Shown: positions 60,302 to 64,000 of the stretch, piece after piece
How positions within the stretch are numbered: position 1 is the first letter of the stretch
How the letters are laid out: each line of letters starts with the position of its first letter
Source: Microseira sp041929235
GTDB taxonomy: Bacteria > Cyanobacteriota > Cyanobacteriia > Cyanobacteriales > Aerosakkonemataceae
NCBI RefSeq assembly: GCF_041929235.1
Contig: NZ_JBHFNP010000310.1
Coordinates: 1-64,000 of the forward strand
DNA: 64,000 nucleotides
Direction of reading: 5' to 3'
Notes under the pieces: model-generated
Told to the model about the DNA's origin: nothing
Databases searched by the model: none
Seen by the model: the letters and a program-made list of their open reading frames with translations, nothing else
Position numbers and translations under genes: made by a program

Positions 60302-61501
60302 CTAGTATGTTTCAACGTGCCAGCGCTCTTGTTTTTTCAGCTGCTTCTGGTAATCTGCCCAGTTGACGCCGAACTTGCTAGCAGCGGCTGACATACCTTC
60401 GTCGATACCGCCTTCCATACCCTTCAAACCGCAGATATAGGTGTGGGTATTGGGTTTTTGGATCAACTCCCACAATTGGTCTGCGTTTTCTTTAATCCGG
60501 TCTTGGATGTACATCTTGCCACCGCTGGCGTTCTTTTGTTCGCGGCTGATGGCATAAGTTAGACGGAAGTTATCCGGGTACTGCTGCGTCAACTCGAAGA
60601 GTTGATCCTTGTAGAGGATATTGGGAGTATAGGCACAACCAAAGAACATCCAAGCCAAACCCTTGAATTGGTAGTCTGGGTTTTGTTCCTTTTCCTTAAA
60701 CATCCGCCACAGGAAAGCGCGGAAAGGAGCAATACCAGTCCCCGTTGCCATCATGATGATAGTGGCTTCCGGATCGTCCGGCAAAAGCATTTCCTTACCG
60801 ACCGGGCCAGTGATTTTCACATCAGCCCCTGGTTCCAAATTGCACAAGTAAGTAGAGCAGACGCCGTAGACTTTTTCCCCAGTTTCCGGGTGCTTGTATT
60901 CGAGTTGACGGACACAGAGGGATACAGTCTTGCCATCGAGATCGTCCCCGTGACGAGTCGAGGCGATCGAGTACAGCCTAATTTTGTGAGGTTTGCCGTT
61001 TTTATCGGTTCCTTCTGGGATGATCCCGATACTTTGGCCTTCTAGATACCGCAGATTACCCGCAGAGAGGTCGAATTTCAAGTGACGGACGGTACCTTCG
61101 CCGCCCTCGCGCACTAGCTCTTCATTCGACAAACATTTGCCAATATAGGGAGCATTCGGGCGGTAAAGATTAACGGGAATGTCTTTTTTGTGTTCCGTTT
61201 TTTCCTTCGCTTGAGTCATTGGCTTGGGATTTTCCTCTAACTTCGTTTCTGGGAGTCCACTTCCCGGTGTGGTTTTTCCGTTCGCTCCGTTCTCAGAGGT
61301 TAAAGGCTGGATACTGACAATTTTGCCGCCCATGCGCGCAATCCGCTGCATTTCTTGATTCATGCGGTTGTAGGGCACCGTAATAAACACGCTGCCGCTG
61401 CGACGGATAGGAGAGTTTGCTTTGTCAGTTACTTCGTTCTGACGCAGACCGACCACTTCATAAACAAAGACTCGGCTACTTGCGACGCTAGGATTGTTCA
61501 T
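60302..61501 (-). CDS. petH: Ferredoxin-NADP+ reductase, phycobilisome-linked form
   Basis: This 399-aa enzyme passes electrons from ferredoxin to NADP+ at the thylakoid. Residues 1-65 are a CpcD-like domain (SGSVFITVPYNRMNQEMQRI) that docks on phycobilisome rods, followed by a charged linker to about 100. The FAD domain has RLYSIAST and the NADP domain GTGIAPFRAFLWRM and YICGLKGME, ending in ERWHVETY with the C-terminal Tyr that stacks on FAD. An internal Met in the linker could give the short isoform known from other cyanobacteria. It is divergent from prk. Confidence 0.97.
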   Translation of the reverse strand: MNNPSVASSRVFVYEVVGLRQNEVTDKANSPIRRSGSVFITVPYNRMNQEMQRIARMGGKIVSIQPLTSENGANGKTTPGSGLPETKLEENPKPMTQAKEKTEHKKDIPVNLYRPNAPYIGKCLSNEELVREGGEGTVRHLKFDLSAGNLRYLEGQSIGIIPEGTDKNGKPHKIRLYSIASTRHGDDLDGKTVSLCVRQLEYKHPETGEKVYGVCSTYLCNLEPGADVKITGPVGKEMLLPDDPEATIIMMATGTGIAPFRAFLWRMFKEKEQNPDYQFKGLAWMFFGCAYTPNILYKDQLFELTQQYPDNFRLTYAISREQKNASGGKMYIQDRIKENADQLWELIQKPNTHTYICGLKGMEGGIDEGMSAAASKFGVNWADYQKQLKKQERWHVETY

Positions 61502-62405
61502 CTAAAAATCTCCGGGAGTCTGGAAACCGTGTGTCAAGAGACCACGGAGGAAACACAACGCGGCATTTTTCATGCCGTCCCCTTTTGGGGAAGATGGACA
61601 GAGGAGTAGTGTCCATCTTTTCCCTGTATGCCGGGAATCGCCTTGCTACTCCAGTAAAGTTAGCCGAACGCTAGCGCGTTCCGCAACGCTTTCGCCAATG
61701 TTATCAGCCGGTACTATCCAAACAGCAATGTCTTACCCCGAGTAAAACTGTTTAACTATTTGGTTCTAGAGCAGGGAACTGGTGGAAGCATCCCCTGGTA
61801 ACTTGCTTCATCCCTTGCCGATAACTTCGTTTCCCCATTGCTGGGACTATGGCTTGTCAGCTACCTAAAGGAAGAGGCTTGCTAGCCCCGTCTCTTTAGA
61901 GCGGGGTGCTGACGTGCCTGCCTTGCTATTGGGTTGATCGCTATCAAAAGTCGCGATGCACTCCTAGCGAGACGGCAGGAAAGGAAAAACCGACACCTAA
62001 GATCACGTTACAAGGGAAATCCCTTGTAAAGTGTCACGAGCGAGTCAGTTTAATTTTTTCTTTATTAAAAATGCTCAACTAACATTAGCATAAATACTTG
62101 AGCGAAATGATCCCAACCCCGAATGCCTTGTAGGTGCAACCCCACTCTGGTAAGATGTGTCATTAAAAGCTAGTAGTAAATACTTACTCAAGGGCTTGAG
62201 TCTTCCCTAAAGAGCAGACGCCAGACTGTGACAGGGATTGGCAAGAAACAAGCACTTAGATGCAATCGCCCGTCTTGCCGCAGGCATATCGGGCGGTTGA
62301 CATAGGGGTTAGTTGTCTTTCCAATGCCGGGGGTAGCCTCCAGGCTGTGGATTTCGCTCGCTTAACCAGCCAGATAGGAAACAATTTTAATCGATAGAGG
62401 AAGCT
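61502..62405. other. 904-base divergent region between petH and prk
   Basis: No gene was found. A hairpin GCCCCG/CGGGGTGC lies at 61884-61908 inside a structured block (about 61740-62000) resembling IS ends. A second structured part with CGCCCG and CGGGCG arms is at about 62270-62300. It must contain promoters for both photosynthesis genes, which I could not place reliably. Confidence 0.5.
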
Positions 62406-63416
62406 ATGACCAGTAAGCCGGATCGCGTGGTTCTAATTGGCGTTGCAGGAGACTCAGGGTGCGGTAAATCCACATTTTTGCGCCGCTTGACCGATTTATT
62501 CGGTAGTGAATTCGTCACGGTGATTTGCCTCGACGATTACCACTGCTTAGACAGAAAGCAGCGTAAAGAAACGGGGATTACCGCGCTTGATCCGAGAGCA
62601 AACAACTTTGACCTGATGTACGAGCAAATCAAAGCGCTCAAGCACGGTCAGGCGATCAACAAGCCGATTTACAATCACGAAACCGGCATGATTGACCCAC
62701 CAGAGATAGTAGAGCCGAATCACATTATCGTGGTTGAGGGACTACATCCTTTGTACGACGAACGGGTACGCAGTCTGCTCGACTTCAGCGTTTACCTAGA
62801 CATCAGCGACGAAGTTAAAATCGCCTGGAAAATCCAGCGCGACATGTCCGAACGGGGTCACACCTACGACGACGTGATGGCTGCCATCAACGCTCGCCGC
62901 CCCGATTTTAGCGCCTACATCGAGCCGCAGCGGGAATTCGCCGATGTTGTGATCCAGGTGCTACCCACTCAATTACTCAAAGAAGAGAAAACAGGCAAGA
63001 TCCTGCGCGTGCGCCTAGTCCAGCGGCTAGGCGTCGATGGCTTTGAGCCTGCGTACCTGTTTGACGAAGGGTCAACAATCGATTGGATACCCTGCGGTAC
63101 CAAGCTGACCTGCTCCTACCCCGGTATCCGGATGCATTATGGCCCAGATTCCTATTATGGTCACCCCGTCTCGGTTCTAGAGGTGGATGGAGAATTCGAG
63201 AATCTCGAGCAAGTCATCTACATCGAGAGCCATATGAGCAAAACCGCAACCAAGTACCACGGCGAGTTAACCCATCTGGTACTCCAGCACAAGGAATACC
63301 CAGGCTCGAACAACGGTACCGGATTATTCCAAGTGCTGACAGGTCTAAAAATGCGGGCTACCTACGAGCGTTTGACCGCTAAGGAAGCCCGAATTGCAGC
63401 TACTGCAAGTGTTTAG
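62406..63416 (+). CDS. prk: Phosphoribulokinase
   Basis: This 336-aa Calvin-cycle enzyme makes ribulose-1,5-bisphosphate from ribulose-5-phosphate and ATP. The P-loop is GVAGDSGCGKST. Redox cysteines Cys19 and Cys41 (VICLDDYHC) and the C-terminal pair in IPCGTKLTCSYPG are all present, so it should respond to thioredoxin and bind CP12/GAPDH. EGLHPLYDERV and ARRPDFSAYI are family motifs. ATG 62406 gives MTSKPDRVVLIG after GAGGAAG. It ends in a good terminator. Confidence 0.98.
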   Translation: MTSKPDRVVLIGVAGDSGCGKSTFLRRLTDLFGSEFVTVICLDDYHCLDRKQRKETGITALDPRANNFDLMYEQIKALKHGQAINKPIYNHETGMIDPPEIVEPNHIIVVEGLHPLYDERVRSLLDFSVYLDISDEVKIAWKIQRDMSERGHTYDDVMAAINARRPDFSAYIEPQREFADVVIQVLPTQLLKEEKTGKILRVRLVQRLGVDGFEPAYLFDEGSTIDWIPCGTKLTCSYPGIRMHYGPDSYYGHPVSVLEVDGEFENLEQVIYIESHMSKTATKYHGELTHLVLQHKEYPGSNNGTGLFQVLTGLKMRATYERLTAKEARIAATASV

Positions 63417-63440
63417 AACTGGTTTTGGTTAAAGGTTTAG

Positions 63441-63468
63441 GGGGCGCACAAAGCGTCCCTTTTTTTTA
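63441..63468 (+). terminator. Rho-independent terminator of prk
   Basis: GGGGCGC and GCGTCCC pair (one G-T) around ACAAA and are followed by eight T. Confidence 0.88.
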
Positions 63469-63646
63469 GCTTCATCCCAAGCAATAGGCATTGTTTATGA
63501 TTTAGAATCGGAGATTTTGAAATACCAATGGGTCGCCATGCAAAAATCCCATGACCCAGCATCGGTTTATGTAATTATTTTTACACCTCAACCAGAGCCT
63601 GTTATAGTAATTAAATCTGTCTCATATCGTGAACAAATTGCCGATC

Positions 63647-64000
63647 ATGGGGATAGCTTTCAAAAATTTGAGTTCAAGAATAATAGTAATTATTGCCATT
63701 GCGCTCGCTACAGTTTTTTGCCTGGAAACCTTGGTTAGGGGTTATGACTTTTACACGAGCATCGTATCGGGTTATAAAACGGTAGATGATGGGGATCTCT
63801 CCAACTATTCGTCTCGATTTCGGATGGGAAGCCAATACTTAGTTTTGACAGTTATTTACCTAACTTGGCTGGTGAGGAACGAGCAAAAATATAAAGGATA
63901 TGAATTTTTAGATATTTTGAAATCGACTTGGGTGTTTTTAGCGATCGCATTTATCGGTTATCCCTTGACTCAGGATATTTATTTGTACCTACAATATGGC
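63647..64000 (+). CDS. Membrane protein, cut by window end
   Basis: From ATG 63647 the frame is open for 118 codons to the window edge (MGIAFKNLSSRIIVIIAIAL). Three hydrophobic segments are visible: residues 11-30, about 68-82 (QYLVLTVIYLTWLV) and about 96-112 (WVFLAIAFIGYPL). The loops are polar and Tyr-rich. I do not recognise the family. GGGG or GATCATGGGG context gives no clear ribosome binding site. The 3' end lies outside. Confidence 0.65.
   Translation, partial: MGIAFKNLSSRIIVIIAIALATVFCLETLVRGYDFYTSIVSGYKTVDDGDLSNYSSRFRMGSQYLVLTVIYLTWLVRNEQKYKGYEFLDILKSTWVFLAIAFIGYPLTQDIYLYLQYG

Noticed and set aside
60117..60305. Open frame of 62 codons before petH
   Set aside because: It is the tail of the decayed tnpB, partly in a shifted frame, ending in the element's right hairpin.
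63517..63738. Open frame of 73 codons near the window end
   Set aside because: It overlaps the better membrane-protein frame starting at 63647, which stays open to the edge and has coherent hydrophobic segments.
1..64000. tRNA, rRNA or tmRNA genes
   Set aside because: I looked for T-loop and anticodon-arm patterns and rRNA-like stretches and found none that held up; a covariance search would be decisive.

Overview
The window looks like chromosome of a filamentous, probably non-heterocystous cyanobacterium (Oscillatoriales-like; this placement is inference). Support comes from phycobilisome-linked ferredoxin-NADP reductase (petH) next to phosphoribulokinase (prk), many HIP1 sites (GCGATCGC), heptameric tandem repeats, and typical cyanobacterial families (DUF1822, DUF3143, SLH, YaaW-like, Uma2, PEP-CTERM/exosortase). 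No rRNA, tRNA or convincing CRISPR array was seen.

Layout. 0.1-1.8 kb: a small SHOCT-like protein, a helix-hairpin-helix protein and signal peptidase I. 1.9-2.6 kb: a triplicated palindromic repeat block. 2.7-7.5 kb: a minus-strand three-gene operon (HTH/inactive-STAND protein, MoxR-like AAA+ ATPase, vWA-like protein fused to a formylglycine-generating-enzyme fold). All three genes are interrupted only by in-frame stops, seven in total, with no frameshift. 8.7-17.8 kb: housekeeping genes clpC, rimI, lysA, cdaA, uppS, a DUF3143 protein and a J-domain protein, with an IS200/IS605-type tnpB element between rimI and lysA. 18-32.6 kb: HNH endonuclease, O-antigen-ligase-like protein, YaaW-like protein, IS remnant, MscS channel, AIM24 protein, two flavoproteins, Uma2 protein, ABC exporter and NarL-type regulator. 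32.7-35.0 kb: alkaline phosphatase and a PIN toxin with its partner.

35.2-39.2 kb holds a tight operon: sigma-70-like protein, DUF1822 protein, and a 690-aa protein that joins a CHAT caspase-like protease, one membrane helix and a PhnD-like solute-binding domain. I consider this the most likely new system: a transmembrane ligand-gated protease with a sigma-like partner. 39.7-45.2 kb follows with a multi-spanning membrane protein bracketed by nested inverted repeats, an exosortase, and a 915-aa membrane protein ending in a PEP-CTERM signal, which looks like a dedicated enzyme-substrate pair.

45.2-64 kb: a 1.25-kb repeat field, hom, a Cys-rich protein plus thioredoxin-like [2Fe-2S] protein behind a possible Fur-box promoter, SLH protein, adhE, lipoprotein, sugar transferase, pentapeptide-repeat protein, a two-domain PPK2, YdcF-like protein, decayed tnpB, petH, prk and a membrane protein cut by the window edge.

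A theme throughout is invasion by short palindromic and heptameric repeats, including in-frame insertions inside at least five protein-coding genes, comparable in concept to the palindromic elements described in Rickettsia.
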